DNA of 64,000 nucleotides from Bacteroidales bacterium (GCA_024400425.1 JAKSMV010000002.1:124001-188000), one strand, 5' to 3'; shown: positions 1 through 9,860, numbered from the stretch's first letter. Translations and numbers: made by a program. Notes: generated from the letters alone by a model not told the origin.

Positions 1-1
1 C

Positions 2-1360
2 CGAATGGGTGAGGTTGCCAGTCACGGCATCACCGAACAGCTAAAGGAAATGGGTTTTGAAGCCAAGAGACTGAAAACGGGTACGCCTGTCCGCGTTGAT
101 GGCCGCACCATTGATTTTTCGCGACTTATCGAACAAAAAGGCGATGAAGAAGTGACAGGTTTCTCTTACAACGAGCCTTTCAGAATCACCAAGCAGCGCA
201 GTTGCTGGATTGCCCATACTTCGCTACAGGTGCACGAAACCTTGCGTAAAGGCTTCAAATATTCCCCTATGTTCAATGGCCGCATCCAAGGTGTCGGACC
301 GCGTTATTGCCCGAGCATCGAGGATAAGATTGAGCGTTTCGCAGGAAAAGATTCTCATCAGCTCTTTGTGGAACCTGAAGGCTGGACAACGGAGGAATAT
401 TATATCAACGGTTTTAGTTCTTCTTTGCCCGATTATATCCAATATGAGGCCTTGCGCCAGATCGAAGGCTTCGAGAACGCTAAGATTTACCGCCCGGGCT
501 ATGCCATCGAATATGACTATTTTCCGCCTGAACAACTCAAACACTCACTTGAGACGCGTTTGATGCATGGCTTGTTCTTCGCAGGCCAAATCAATGGAAC
601 CACGGGTTATGAAGAAGCGGGTTGCCAAGGACTGATGGCGGGTATCAATGCACATCAATTGATTAATGACAAGGAGCCTTTGGTGCTATCACGTTCCGAG
701 GCTTATATTGGCGTCTTAATCGATGACTTAATTACCAAAGGTGTCGATGAGCCTTACAGAATGTTTACCAGTCGCGCTGAATATCGTATCTTGTTGCGGC
801 AAGACAATGCCGACTCACGACTTACTGAAATGTCGTACAAGCTTGGACTGGCCAAGGAAGACCGCTATCAGCATTATCTCGACAAAAAGCAGAGGGTAGA
901 GGAAATTCAGGAATTCTTGAAATCCAATTCGGTTTCTCCTGACCAAATCAATGGATTGCTGGAACGAAAAGATTCTGCCGCTATTGACCAAAAGGCGAAG
1001 ATGGCCTATCTCTTGCTGCGTCCACAGTTGAATCTCTTTGAGATGGTGGAACATCTCGATGTATTGAGAGAAAAGTATGATTTGAACGACCGTTTCACCC
1101 GCGAATGCCTCGAAGAAGCAGAAATTCTCATCAAATATGAAGGCTATATTGAAAAAGAACGTGAATTGGCCGATAAATTGAACCGACTCGAAAACGTAAA
1201 ATTGCCTGCTGATTTCGATTTTCATACCTTGACTTCGCTTTCTTACGAATCGAGAGAGAAGTTGAATCGTTATAAGCCAGAAACACTGGGTCAAGCCTCG
1301 CGAATCAGTGGGATTTCACCAGCCGATATTTCTGTATTGGCCATATTTTTAGGAAGATAG
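2..1360 (+). CDS. mnmG: MnmG (GidA) tRNA-U34 modification enzyme, 5' truncated by window edge
   Basis: This is the C-terminal part of the FAD-dependent subunit that, with MnmE, installs the (carboxymethyl)aminomethyl group on U34 of certain tRNAs. The frame is open from the first bases, so the start lies outside the window; the 452 visible codons compare with a usual length of about 620-630, so roughly 165-170 residues including the Rossmann FAD-binding end are missing. Visible family marks are RLKTGTP near the left edge and the signature GCQGLMAGINA about residue 210, followed by the helical C-terminal MnmE/tRNA-binding domain. Stop is TAG at 1358-1360. A SAM methyltransferase follows after 14 nt. 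The identification is firm from sequence; the function is family knowledge. Confidence 0.96.
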   Translation, partial: RMGEVASHGITEQLKEMGFEAKRLKTGTPVRVDGRTIDFSRLIEQKGDEEVTGFSYNEPFRITKQRSCWIAHTSLQVHETLRKGFKYSPMFNGRIQGVGPRYCPSIEDKIERFAGKDSHQLFVEPEGWTTEEYYINGFSSSLPDYIQYEALRQIEGFENAKIYRPGYAIEYDYFPPEQLKHSLETRLMHGLFFAGQINGTTGYEEAGCQGLMAGINAHQLINDKEPLVLSRSEAYIGVLIDDLITKGVDEPYRMFTSRAEYRILLRQDNADSRLTEMSYKLGLAKEDRYQHYLDKKQRVEEIQEFLKSNSVSPDQINGLLERKDSAAIDQKAKMAYLLLRPQLNLFEMVEHLDVLREKYDLNDRFTRECLEEAEILIKYEGYIEKERELADKLNRLENVKLPADFDFHTLTSLSYESREKLNRYKPETLGQASRISGISPADISVLAIFLGR

Positions 1361-1366
1361 CTTTAT

Positions 1367-1382
1367 TGTTTCACATGAAACC
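1367..1382. promoter_or_regulatory. parS-like palindrome (possible ParB site)
   Basis: TGTTTCACATGAAACC matches the widely conserved parS consensus TGTTTCACGTGAAACA at 14 of 16 positions. The differences are one central G to A and the last base. It sits just after mnmG, a gene often found near parAB and the origin in bacteria, and contains the likely ATG of the next gene. Whether ParB tolerates the central change is unknown, so this is a weak candidate. Confidence 0.3.
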
Positions 1383-2277
1383 CTTACAAACGATGAATAC
1401 AAAATGTCCATGGTGCGGAAGTGAAAATTCTCACTTGCATCTTCAACTGAAAGACTATTTCTTGACCCAAGAGCCATTCGAGATTGTTGAATGCGATGAT
1501 TGCCATCTGCTTTATACAACACCTCGTCCGGCTGCTGATGAGATTGGGAGATACTATCAGTCGGAGAACTATTATAGTCACCAGGAAAATAAGAAAGGCT
1601 TTGTTCCAAGGCTTTATGAGGCCATTAAAAGGGTCAATATTAAGCATAAATTTGAGATTGCAACTGAAGGAATGAACTCTGATTGTGGAAGGAGAATCCT
1701 TGAAATTGGTTGCGGTGTGGGCGATTTCCTGCATTATGCGGAACAAAAGGGTTGGGAGTGCTATGGCGCTGAACCATCGGATGATGCATTGAAAATATTG
1801 CGTACAAAATCAAATGCTGAAATCGTAAAGCCTGAGCAAATTGAAGCTTTCCATGATGCGTCTTTCGACTTGATTTGCATGTGGCATGTGCTCGAACATG
1901 TAGATGATTTGAAATGGCAGATCGCCCAACTAGGGCGTTTGGTGAAGCCAAATGGCAAAATTGTGATTGCTTTGCCAAATTATCAATCTTACGATGCGCA
2001 ATTTTATAAAGAGAAATGGGCTGCTTACGATGTGCCTCGCCATTTGAATCATTTTAGTGATGATTTTATGCGTAATAAGTTGAATGATAATAAATTAGTT
2101 TATATAAAATCAGAAAAACTCATCTGGGATTCCTACTATATTTCCTATCTGAGTGAGCAATATTGTCATCATAAAATGGCTTTGTTGCGTGGTGCTTGGC
2201 ATGGATTCGTTTCCAATCTGAAAGCTCGCAAATCGGGTCAATATTCGAGTTTAGTGTATCTCTTCAAAAAATGTTGA
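1375..2277 (+). CDS. Class I SAM-dependent methyltransferase with N-terminal zinc ribbon
   Basis: The protein starts with a Cys4 zinc ribbon (CPWCGS, then CDDCHLLY) and continues with a class I methyltransferase fold of the Methyltransf_23 type. Motif I is ILEIGCGVGDFL, and WHVLEHVDD forms the post-II region. Such ribbon-methyltransferases in Bacteroidetes are usually linked to cell-surface polysaccharide or lipid modification, but the substrate cannot be told here. The longest frame opens at a TTG at 1366; ATG at 1375 is preferred, and ATG at 1393 (MNTKCPWC) is a fair alternative because it lies directly before the ribbon. About 300 residues, normal for the family. Likely co-transcribed with mnmG. 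Confidence 0.75.
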   Translation: MKPLQTMNTKCPWCGSENSHLHLQLKDYFLTQEPFEIVECDDCHLLYTTPRPAADEIGRYYQSENYYSHQENKKGFVPRLYEAIKRVNIKHKFEIATEGMNSDCGRRILEIGCGVGDFLHYAEQKGWECYGAEPSDDALKILRTKSNAEIVKPEQIEAFHDASFDLICMWHVLEHVDDLKWQIAQLGRLVKPNGKIVIALPNYQSYDAQFYKEKWAAYDVPRHLNHFSDDFMRNKLNDNKLVYIKSEKLIWDSYYISYLSEQYCHHKMALLRGAWHGFVSNLKARKSGQYSSLVYLFKKC

Positions 2278-2413
2278 TTTGTAACAATTCTGAAAATTGC
2301 CCATTTTTAGCCCTTCTGACGCATTTTGTGCAGTTCATGATTCGTTCTTCAATTTTCTCGTAAAAACCTCTTATTTTAAATCATTCTGCAATCGATAGTA
2401 TATCAATAAGATA

Positions 2414-5400
2414 ATGGATAATTCAAAGAATCGTCGATGTTTTGGACTTGTTTTGATGGCTTTGGCCATTCTCATGTTCCTGTTTTTCCGCTTTGGCTTG
2501 CGTTATGCGGCCAACAGTGATGTCTTCTATCGTCAAATCCAAAACTCTATTGTTGACGAAGAACATACGATGCAATCATGCCTTTCTTCTCCAAATGATT
2601 TTGTCCAATATGATAAAGAAAAGTTGGGTCTCATTGTCTATGAAGATGACTCCTTGATCTACTGGAATACCAATTCTGTTGGACCAAAGTTGATTCGTCG
2701 CCGCGTTCCATTGGGTTGTGATACGATTTGCAATTTACTTTCTGGCGATTATTTGGTGAATAGCTTTGCAGATGGCAATAGGTCATTTTATGTCTTTAAG
2801 TTGCTTAATACGAACTATTCTATTGATAATGAATATTTTATAAATCGTTTTTGGCTCTTTCCTTTCGTGCTTGATGTTGACATTAAGTTCGATTCGAAAT
2901 CCACGCTTGGCTATCCAATTTGTAACTCAAAAAATGATGTCTTGACCTATTGTGAAATAGCGCCTAATCCATCATTGAAACCTGGTTTTCGCACCATCAT
3001 TTGTGTTGCTGTTGTCTTATTGCTTCTTTTTGGTTTGGTTTTCCTGATTTCTTCTTTTCAGAAGGTGCAAGACTTTTTTTCGCGTTTCCGCCGTAGTGAG
3101 CATCCAATCGCTTCTGAAATTGGACTTGGCATTGTACTTATCTTGGCTATCTTAATTACCTTTTTACTTTATGGTTATCAGTCGAAATGCCAAGAAGATC
3201 ATATTGCAGAAACTGCTCATCGCTTGGTCCAAAAGCGTGATGCCAACTTTGAACAATCGTTTTTTGATTGTCAACGTAATTTGCAGAATGACAGTACACT
3301 GCGTCAGATGATTTTCGGTGAAAGCAATGTCTTGGCCGACGTGGTTTTGGGCTATACGCGTGGACTGTTCTTTGATGAGAACATGAAGTCATACGTTTCG
3401 TCACTCACCTTGTGTTCCGATGGTGACGAAATGGCCATTCAGCCTGAGGGTTGTTCCGTTGATTGTGGTACGTATTTCGCCGATATTCTTGCGAATAATT
3501 CTCATGAAAAAGTGGGTGATAATCTGTATTTCATCGATTATTACTCCTTGGATCCGAGTTATTTAGGTAAGGTCATGGTGGCTTCGTTGGATAGTTTGCT
3601 AACCCGCACCTTGTATTTCGAGTTCTATAAGCCCATCGTTCCTGCTGGTTTCGGTTTTCCGAAAATGCTTCAAGACCGTAACTCTTTGAATGTCGATGAA
3701 TTGTCTGTGGCTTGCTATCGCGATACCTTGTTAGTATATAAGAATGGTCGCTTCATCTTCCCGAGTTTTCTTGGCGAATTGGATGTGCAACTCGAACAAT
3801 TTGTAGTTGACAAGAATGATAAGCTTTATGCACTGCAATATGGAGACAATAACACTTTGGTTATCAGTGTTCCACGTAGTGGATGGTCGGAAATGACGGC
3901 TCCGTTTGGAATCATCTTCTTAGCTCTTCTTATTCCATATTCTTTGATATGCTTGCTGCTTCGCCCGAAACGGACAGCCAAACAAAGCAGTCTGCGCCGG
4001 AAACTGCAAGCCCTTGTGCTCTCGACGCTCGTCATTTCATTCCTAGCTGTCGGCCCGGTTTCGGTGATTTACATGCGCAGCCTTTACAACAAGAAAACGG
4101 CAACGACTCAGTTCGAGACCATTCGAACACTTTCGCTTGAAATGCAGAATGACCTTGATTTTGAGCGGCTTTTTGCCCTCAATTTGCGTGAAACATGGAC
4201 TGAAATCTTGCAGAACTACTCTTCGACTTTCTTCACCGACTTGAACCTCTATGGTACAGACGGAAGGCTTGCCGCTACCACGCGTGAAGAGATTTATGAC
4301 CACTTCCTGCAAGCGCCTTTGATGAATGCTGAGGCTTTCAAGCAGATGAACGGCAACAAGGCCTTGTATTTTATCCACGAGGAAATGTTGGGCCAATGGA
4401 ACTACGAATCGGCCTATGTCCCCATCATGGACAGCGATGGCAACACTTTGGCTTATCTCAACACTCCGTTCTTCTCGAGCAAGTCGGATTTGCATCATGA
4501 GATTGTGTATTTCGTGCTGACTTATTTCAACATCATCTTGCTTCTGCTCGGCCTGGCTTTGCTCTTCGTTTTAGCTATCACCCGCCGCTTGACGAAGCCT
4601 TTGCAACTGATTCAGGACAAGATGCGCGATGTGAAGATCGACCGACCCAACGAGACAATTGATTGGCACAGCAACGATGAACTCGGTGCATTAATCGAAC
4701 AATACAACGACCTGGTGGTGAAATTGGAACAAAGTGCTGCCGAATTGCAGCGCACTACCACCGAATCGGCATGGCGAGGTGTGGCACGACAGGTGGCTCA
4801 CGAAATCAAGAACTCCCTGACGCCGATGCGCCTCAGCCTTCAGCTTTTGCAGCGTTCCGTTGACAACGGAGCCGATAATCTCGACGAACGCATCAAGCAC
4901 ACTTCCGACACTTTGATTGAACAAATCGATGCGCTTTCGGATATTGCCTCCTCGTTCTCGACCTACGCCAAATTGCCCCAAAATGACCCCAAACCTTTGG
5001 ATTTGGCTGAGTTGATTGGAAGTGTCGTAAATCTTTACAACAATACCGAAAACATTGCTTTCACCTATACTTTCGACCCGAAGCAAGACCATACTTTCGT
5101 CGGCGACAAGACGAATCTGAACAGCGCTATCAGCAACATTATCAAGAACGCAGTTCAGGCCATAGGAACGAAAACCGATGGGCAAATCAATGTCAACTTG
5201 ACCGCTACCGAACAGAAATTCCTTATTTCAATCAGTGACAATGGCCTTGGCATCAAGGAAGAAGACAAAAAGCAAGTTTTCTTGCCTAATTTCACTACCA
5301 AAACAAATGGCTCTGGCATTGGTTTATCATTGACTTACAATATCATACAAAGTGCTGGTGGTCGCATTACCTTCGAGAGTCAAGAGGACGAAGGAACTGA

Positions 5401-5437
5401 GTTTGTAATCGAATTGTTCAAAAAAAGACAAGCTTGA
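2414..5437 (+). CDS. NtrY-like membrane sensor histidine kinase
   Basis: A 1007-residue sensor kinase. There is a membrane segment near residues 10-30, a second group near 195-255, another pair near 500-560, and a last one near 698-722 followed by a HAMP-like region to about 775. The H-box is ARQVAHEIKNSLTPM with the phospho-accepting His at residue 796; the N-box is NIIKNAVQAI, the G1 region is DNGLGI, and GSGIGLSL closes the ATP lid. The H-box resembles NtrY kinases, which sense nitrogen or redox state in Proteobacteria; the ligand here is unknown. No response regulator lies beside it. ATG at 2414 gives a normal N-terminal membrane anchor. Confidence 0.85.
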   Translation: MDNSKNRRCFGLVLMALAILMFLFFRFGLRYAANSDVFYRQIQNSIVDEEHTMQSCLSSPNDFVQYDKEKLGLIVYEDDSLIYWNTNSVGPKLIRRRVPLGCDTICNLLSGDYLVNSFADGNRSFYVFKLLNTNYSIDNEYFINRFWLFPFVLDVDIKFDSKSTLGYPICNSKNDVLTYCEIAPNPSLKPGFRTIICVAVVLLLLFGLVFLISSFQKVQDFFSRFRRSEHPIASEIGLGIVLILAILITFLLYGYQSKCQEDHIAETAHRLVQKRDANFEQSFFDCQRNLQNDSTLRQMIFGESNVLADVVLGYTRGLFFDENMKSYVSSLTLCSDGDEMAIQPEGCSVDCGTYFADILANNSHEKVGDNLYFIDYYSLDPSYLGKVMVASLDSLLTRTLYFEFYKPIVPAGFGFPKMLQDRNSLNVDELSVACYRDTLLVYKNGRFIFPSFLGELDVQLEQFVVDKNDKLYALQYGDNNTLVISVPRSGWSEMTAPFGIIFLALLIPYSLICLLLRPKRTAKQSSLRRKLQALVLSTLVISFLAVGPVSVIYMRSLYNKKTATTQFETIRTLSLEMQNDLDFERLFALNLRETWTEILQNYSSTFFTDLNLYGTDGRLAATTREEIYDHFLQAPLMNAEAFKQMNGNKALYFIHEEMLGQWNYESAYVPIMDSDGNTLAYLNTPFFSSKSDLHHEIVYFVLTYFNIILLLLGLALLFVLAITRRLTKPLQLIQDKMRDVKIDRPNETIDWHSNDELGALIEQYNDLVVKLEQSAAELQRTTTESAWRGVARQVAHEIKNSLTPMRLSLQLLQRSVDNGADNLDERIKHTSDTLIEQIDALSDIASSFSTYAKLPQNDPKPLDLAELIGSVVNLYNNTENIAFTYTFDPKQDHTFVGDKTNLNSAISNIIKNAVQAIGTKTDGQINVNLTATEQKFLISISDNGLGIKEEDKKQVFLPNFTTKTNGSGIGLSLTYNIIQSAGGRITFESQEDEGTEFVIELFKKRQA

Positions 5438-5451
5438 ATAAATATTAATCC

Positions 5452-5459
5452 TATTTTTG
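5452..5459 (+). promoter_or_regulatory. Bacteroidetes -7 box before flippase gene
   Basis: TATTTTTG fits TAnnTTTG and lies 26 nt before the ATG at 5486. No clear -33 TTTG is seen at the usual spacing. Confidence 0.5.
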
Positions 5460-5485
5460 CGTTTAGGGAATAGAAAGGAAAAAAT

Positions 5486-6982
5486 ATGGCTAAGAGTAAG
5501 ATGAGTTCGCTGCTTGGGCAGACCGCCATTTACGGATTGAGCAGCATTATCGGCAGGTTTTTGAACTATTTGTTGGTGCCGCTTTACACCTACAAGATTG
5601 CCGCTGCATCAGGCGGCTATGGTGTGGTTACGAATCTTTATGGTTACACGGCTCTATTGCTTGTCATCTTGACTTTCGGCATGGAGACCACCTTTTTCCG
5701 TTTCGCCAACAAGGATGGCGTCAATCCTGACAAGGCTTTTTCCACTTCCGGACTTGCTGTTGGTTTTGTATCGCTGGTTTTTGTGATTTTGGTCTCGCTG
5801 TTTCTGCATCCGATAGCCAATGCCTTGGACTACGGCAGTCATCCTGAATATGTCGAAATCATGGCCATCATCGTGGCTTTGGATGCTTTCCAGGCCATTC
5901 TGTTTGCGCGTCTGCGTTACGAAAACAAAGCCATCAAGTTTGCCACGCTGAAATTGCTGTTCATTTTCTTCAACATTGGTCTTAACCTCTTCATTTTCCT
6001 TGTGGCTCCAGGCCTAAAGGAGAGTTGTCCGAATCTGATGGGCTGGTATAATGTTGATTATCAAGTTGGTTATATTTTCATTGTCAATCTGATTTGTACG
6101 GCAGGCATCACTTTTGGTTTCATTCCCGAAATCAAGAAGTTGCGTTTCGGAATTGATAAGGACCTGTTGAAACAGATGCTGCGCTACACCTGGCCTTTGC
6201 TGCTTTTGGGCTTGGCTGGTATCTTGAATCAAGTGGCCGACAAGATTTGTTACCGTTTCATCGTTCCTGGAAAGGAAGGAGAAGTTCAGTTGGGCATTTA
6301 TGGTGCCTGCGTGAAGATTGCCATGATTATGGCCATGATTACGCAAGCCTTCCGTTATGCCTACGAGCCTTTCGTCTTCGGTGGCAAAAAAGACGCTGAC
6401 AGCAAGGAAATGCAAGCCCAAGTGATGAAATATTTCGTCATGTTCACATTGTTCGCATTTCTGGCTGTCGTGGCATTCATGCCGCTTTTGAAATACATCA
6501 TCAAGTCGGACTATTGGGAAGGTTTGGTTGTCGTCCCGATTGTGATGATGGCGGAGATTTTCATGGGCATTTATTTCAACCTTTCGTTTTGGTACAAACT
6601 CATCGACCAGACTTGGTGGGGAGCCATCTTTTCGGCCATAGGTTGTGGGGTTTTGCTGGCGATTAACTTCATTTTTGTCCCGAAATATGGTTACATTGCT
6701 TGCGCTTGGGGTGGTTTTGCCGGCTATGGCGTTTGCATGTTGCTTTCCTATTTTGTCGGACAGAAAAAGGCTCCGGTTCCTTATGATGTGAAAGGCATTT
6801 TGGGCTATTTCGCTTTGGCATTGGTTTTGTTCTTTGCGATGCGGTTCATCCATATCGAAAACCAGGTTCTGGCGGTTGTCGTGAATGCATTAATTATGAT
6901 GGTTTTCTGCGTTGCCATTTGCTGGTTCGAAAAGGATTTGGTGAAAGGTGTGGTGGCAAAGGTTCGCAGAAGGAAGGTGTAA
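5486..6982 (+). CDS. Oligosaccharide/polysaccharide flippase (MOP superfamily, Wzx-like)
   Basis: A 498-residue integral membrane protein with about 12-14 hydrophobic helices throughout and no soluble domain. The opening SSIIGRFLNYLLVPLYTY is typical of the polysaccharide biosynthesis/Wzx branch of the MOP superfamily, which moves lipid-linked sugar intermediates across the inner membrane. The substrate is not evident. It heads an envelope-related block (dut, TPR protein, DUF4292 lipoprotein, EnvC-like protein) whose order is familiar in Bacteroidetes. Confidence 0.85.
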   Translation: MAKSKMSSLLGQTAIYGLSSIIGRFLNYLLVPLYTYKIAAASGGYGVVTNLYGYTALLLVILTFGMETTFFRFANKDGVNPDKAFSTSGLAVGFVSLVFVILVSLFLHPIANALDYGSHPEYVEIMAIIVALDAFQAILFARLRYENKAIKFATLKLLFIFFNIGLNLFIFLVAPGLKESCPNLMGWYNVDYQVGYIFIVNLICTAGITFGFIPEIKKLRFGIDKDLLKQMLRYTWPLLLLGLAGILNQVADKICYRFIVPGKEGEVQLGIYGACVKIAMIMAMITQAFRYAYEPFVFGGKKDADSKEMQAQVMKYFVMFTLFAFLAVVAFMPLLKYIIKSDYWEGLVVVPIVMMAEIFMGIYFNLSFWYKLIDQTWWGAIFSAIGCGVLLAINFIFVPKYGYIACAWGGFAGYGVCMLLSYFVGQKKAPVPYDVKGILGYFALALVLFFAMRFIHIENQVLAVVVNALIMMVFCVAICWFEKDLVKGVVAKVRRRKV

Positions 6983-7011
6983 TATGGTGTTGTCGGTTTT
7001 CAGTTGTCAAT

Positions 7012-7065
7012 CTAAAAGTCAAAATGTCTAAGCGTCTAAAAGTCTAATTGTCTAAAAGTCTAATT
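7012..7065. repeat. Short tandem repeat between flippase and dut
   Basis: Two perfect adjacent copies of GTCTAAAAGTCTAATT (7034-7049 and 7050-7065) are preceded by shorter variants built on the same TCTAA core (7012-7033). No gene or hairpin is evident. Confidence 0.85.
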
Positions 7066-7090
7066 TTTGAATATTAAATCTTGAAATTAT

Positions 7091-7528
7091 ATGAAAGTCA
7101 AAGTAGTAAACAAATCGAATAACGCATTGCCGGCTTACGAAACGAAAAACTCTGCCGGAATGGATTTGCGTGCCTATCTGCCTGAAGGTCCTGTCACCCT
7201 GAAACCATTGCAGCGTGCCATGATTCCGACAGGTCTGTATATCGAGATTCCAGAAGGTTACGAAGGACAGGTGCGTCCGCGCAGTGGATTGGCCATCAAG
7301 CATGGCATTACGGTGCTGAACACCCCTGGCACCATCGATGCCGACTATCGCGGCGAGCTGAAGCAAATCCTAATCAACCTTTCTGACGAGCCTTTTGTCA
7401 TCAACAATGGCGACCGCATTGCGCAAATCGTCTTTGCCCGTTGCGAACAGGCCGAGATGGTTGAGGTTGAGGAACTTTCCGAAACAGAACGCGGTGCCGG
7501 CGGATTTGGTCATACGGGGAAGAATTAA
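7091..7528 (+). CDS. dut: dUTP diphosphatase
   Basis: A trimeric dUTPase of 145 residues that hydrolyses dUTP to dUMP and pyrophosphate, keeping uracil out of DNA and supplying dUMP for thymidylate. All five family motifs are present in order: AGMDLRA (I), RPRSGLA (II), [10 protein letters not shown] (III, with the catalytic Asp and stacking Tyr), GDRIAQIVF (IV) and [10 protein letters not shown] (V, the C-terminal arm over the active site). Length and start are normal. Confidence 0.98.
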   Translation: MKVKVVNKSNNALPAYETKNSAGMDLRAYLPEGPVTLKPLQRAMIPTGLYIEIPEGYEGQVRPRSGLAIKHGITVLNTPGTIDADYRGELKQILINLSDEPFVINNGDRIAQIVFARCEQAEMVEVEELSETERGAGGFGHTGKN

Positions 7529-7614
7529 GGTTTTGGTTTGTTGGTGATGGGTGAATAGTTATGGGTTTCACCTATCAAATTATTGAAAGGAAATTAAATA
7601 TTATACATATTAAG

Positions 7615-9291
7615 ATGTCAATCAATAAATTAAGGATATTTTTTGGTTTTGCATTGCTGTTTTCAGCCTCGTTGTGCGTGGCGCAGGAAGATGGTCTGAA
7701 AGTTGATGGCGGTGTGGTCATCGACAAGCGAAAGAATGCCACTTATTTTTCCGATGGTTTGCAGTGCAAATATCGCGAGGATGTGCAAGGTGCCATCAAG
7801 AATTTCGAACAAGCCTTGCAGTTCATGCCCGACGATGCGGCTTCGATGTACGAACTGAGCGAACAGTATGTCAACGCGGGCCGTATGAACGATGCTTTCC
7901 TTATGATCAGAAAGGCTGTCGAATTGGATTCGGGCAATAAGTGGTACAAGTTGCGCTTGGGACAGTTTTATCGCAACATGGAGCAATATGACAGCTTCAT
8001 CAAGTTGTATGAAGACCTCACCGTCCAATATCCCAACGACCTCGACATGCTTACTGAACTCATCGACGCTTTGTTGATTACTGAGCAATACGACAGGGCA
8101 CTTGACAAGATGGACTTGTTGGAAAAGCAGATTGGGAACAACGAGCTTATCACCGAGCAGCGACTGAAAGTCTATGCCCGTTTGGGTAACAGCAAGAAGG
8201 TGATTTCGGAGTTGAAGAAACAGATTGAAAAGAATCCGGGAAACACGCGTTTCTACAATATGTTGGCTCAGGTCTATATGAATTTGGGCAAGGAGAAGGA
8301 TGCCTTGGCCATGTTCAAGAAGGTGAAGGAGATTGACCCGAATGACCCTTATATCAATGTGGCTTTGCTGGAATTCTATGACAATAAAGGCGATACCGAC
8401 AAAGCCTTTGCCGAGCTTTTGGAAGCCATCCGCAACAAAAGCCTCGACCTAAACACCAAGGTCAGCATCTATGAATATTGGTTCAAGAAGGCTGGCCAAT
8501 CTGATAAGGTTGACGAGCAGGCGCGCCAATGCGGCGAAGCCTTTGCAGAAATGTATCCCGACGATAAAATCGGCTTTTTGGTGATGGGTGCCTACTACAT
8601 GAGCAAGGAAATGTGGCGCCAAGCGCAGACGGCTTATGTTCACGCCTTGTCTATCGACAGCACCGATTATGTCTCGTGGCAGAACCTCATCTTTGCCGAA
8701 GCCGACTTGGTAGAATCTGAGTCGGTGCGCAAACACGCCATCCAGGCCTTGCAATTCTATCCCATGCAGCCCGTCTTCTACTGGTATGCTGGTGTGAGCA
8801 GCGCCATGACCCAACATAATGACGATGCCATTGCCTATCTCGAAAAGGGACGTCGTTTCATTTCCGACAACAGCTTGATGGCCAGTTTCGACAGCTATCT
8901 TGGTGACTTGTATCATGAGGCTGGCGATGAGCAGAAAGCCTTTGATGCCTACGACCGCGTGTTGGGCATCGACCCTGACAACGTCCTGGTTCTGAACAAC
9001 TATGCCTATTATCTTTCCTTGAAGAACGAGGATTTGGACAAGGCTTTGCGCATGTCGGCACGTGCCGTCGAACTCGAGCCCGACAATGCCACTTATCTCG
9101 ACACCTATGCTTGGGTGCTCTACATGAAAGGTAACTTCGTTGAGGCTGAGAAGCAGATGAAGAAAGCCATCAAACTACAGAAGACCCCCGATGCGGTCTA
9201 TTATGAGCATTATGCCGAAATCCTACAGAAACTCGGTCGGTATAAGGAAGCCGTTGAATATGAAGCAAAAGCTAAGCAACTGAGCGAATGA
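7615..9291 (+). CDS. Exported TPR-repeat protein
   Basis: About 558 residues. The N-terminus MSINKLRIFFGFALLF followed by SASLCVAQ is a clear Sec signal peptide, so ATG 7615 is preferred to the upstream ATG at 7561, which would bury it. The mature protein is almost entirely tetratricopeptide repeats, roughly 14-15 units; the last ones (NNYAYYLSL, YLDTYAWVLYMKGN) are canonical. It is probably a periplasmic or outer-membrane-associated scaffold. It overlaps the next gene by 4 nt (ATGA), so it is translationally coupled to the DUF4292 lipoprotein and the EnvC-like gene, suggesting a shared envelope role. Partners are not known from sequence. Confidence 0.85.
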   Translation: MSINKLRIFFGFALLFSASLCVAQEDGLKVDGGVVIDKRKNATYFSDGLQCKYREDVQGAIKNFEQALQFMPDDAASMYELSEQYVNAGRMNDAFLMIRKAVELDSGNKWYKLRLGQFYRNMEQYDSFIKLYEDLTVQYPNDLDMLTELIDALLITEQYDRALDKMDLLEKQIGNNELITEQRLKVYARLGNSKKVISELKKQIEKNPGNTRFYNMLAQVYMNLGKEKDALAMFKKVKEIDPNDPYINVALLEFYDNKGDTDKAFAELLEAIRNKSLDLNTKVSIYEYWFKKAGQSDKVDEQARQCGEAFAEMYPDDKIGFLVMGAYYMSKEMWRQAQTAYVHALSIDSTDYVSWQNLIFAEADLVESESVRKHAIQALQFYPMQPVFYWYAGVSSAMTQHNDDAIAYLEKGRRFISDNSLMASFDSYLGDLYHEAGDEQKAFDAYDRVLGIDPDNVLVLNNYAYYLSLKNEDLDKALRMSARAVELEPDNATYLDTYAWVLYMKGNFVEAEKQMKKAIKLQKTPDAVYYEHYAEILQKLGRYKEAVEYEAKAKQLSE

Positions 9292-9860
9292 GGCAGTCGG
9301 TTTCACATATCGTCATCATGTTGGCCGCCTTCGTTGTGTTGGCTTTTGGATCGTGCACCTCGCGAAAGAAGATAGTCGTACCTCCACAGCCTAAGCAATT
9401 CGAATGGCTCACGGCCCATATCGATATTGAGGCCGAAATAAATGGAACAACCTACCAGAATCTTACGGGTCAGCTGAGGATGAGGCACGACAGCGTGTTG
9501 TGGGCTTCGGTCTCCGCACTCGGCATGGAAGTGGTTCGCCTGAAGATGACGACTGACTCGGTTTGGGTCCTCAATAGGTTGGAAAAGAATTATTTGGCTG
9601 ATCCATTGGAGTTGGTATCATACGCATTTGGAATACCTGTTTCGTTGCCTTTGGTGCAAAACATGCTTTTGGGCAGTTCCGATGGCTTCGCTCCCGAAGA
9701 AAACCAAGTCGTTGAATTGAAGAGAGAGGAGATAAAAGGCGTTTCGGCAAAGATTAGGTTTTCCGACATCAAGTTGGACGAACCTACCAATTTCCCATGC
9801 AAAATCACCTCGAAGATGGAGAATCTCCGTTTTATGGGTAGAGAGGAGGAACAGCCATGA
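9288..9860 (+). CDS. DUF4292 lipoprotein
   Basis: A 190-residue lipoprotein: a hydrophobic signal ending in the lipobox FGSC (Cys about residue 23) is followed by a beta-rich domain that I read as DUF4292 from its position and features such as HDSVLWASVSALGMEVVRLK. The fold is distantly LolA/LolB-like in character, which would fit handling of lipidated or hydrophobic cargo, but that is inference. It overlaps both neighbours by 4 nt, indicating tight coupling with the TPR and EnvC-like proteins. Confidence 0.75.
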   Translation: MRQSVSHIVIMLAAFVVLAFGSCTSRKKIVVPPQPKQFEWLTAHIDIEAEINGTTYQNLTGQLRMRHDSVLWASVSALGMEVVRLKMTTDSVWVLNRLEKNYLADPLELVSYAFGIPVSLPLVQNMLLGSSDGFAPEENQVVELKREEIKGVSAKIRFSDIKLDEPTNFPCKITSKMENLRFMGREEEQP

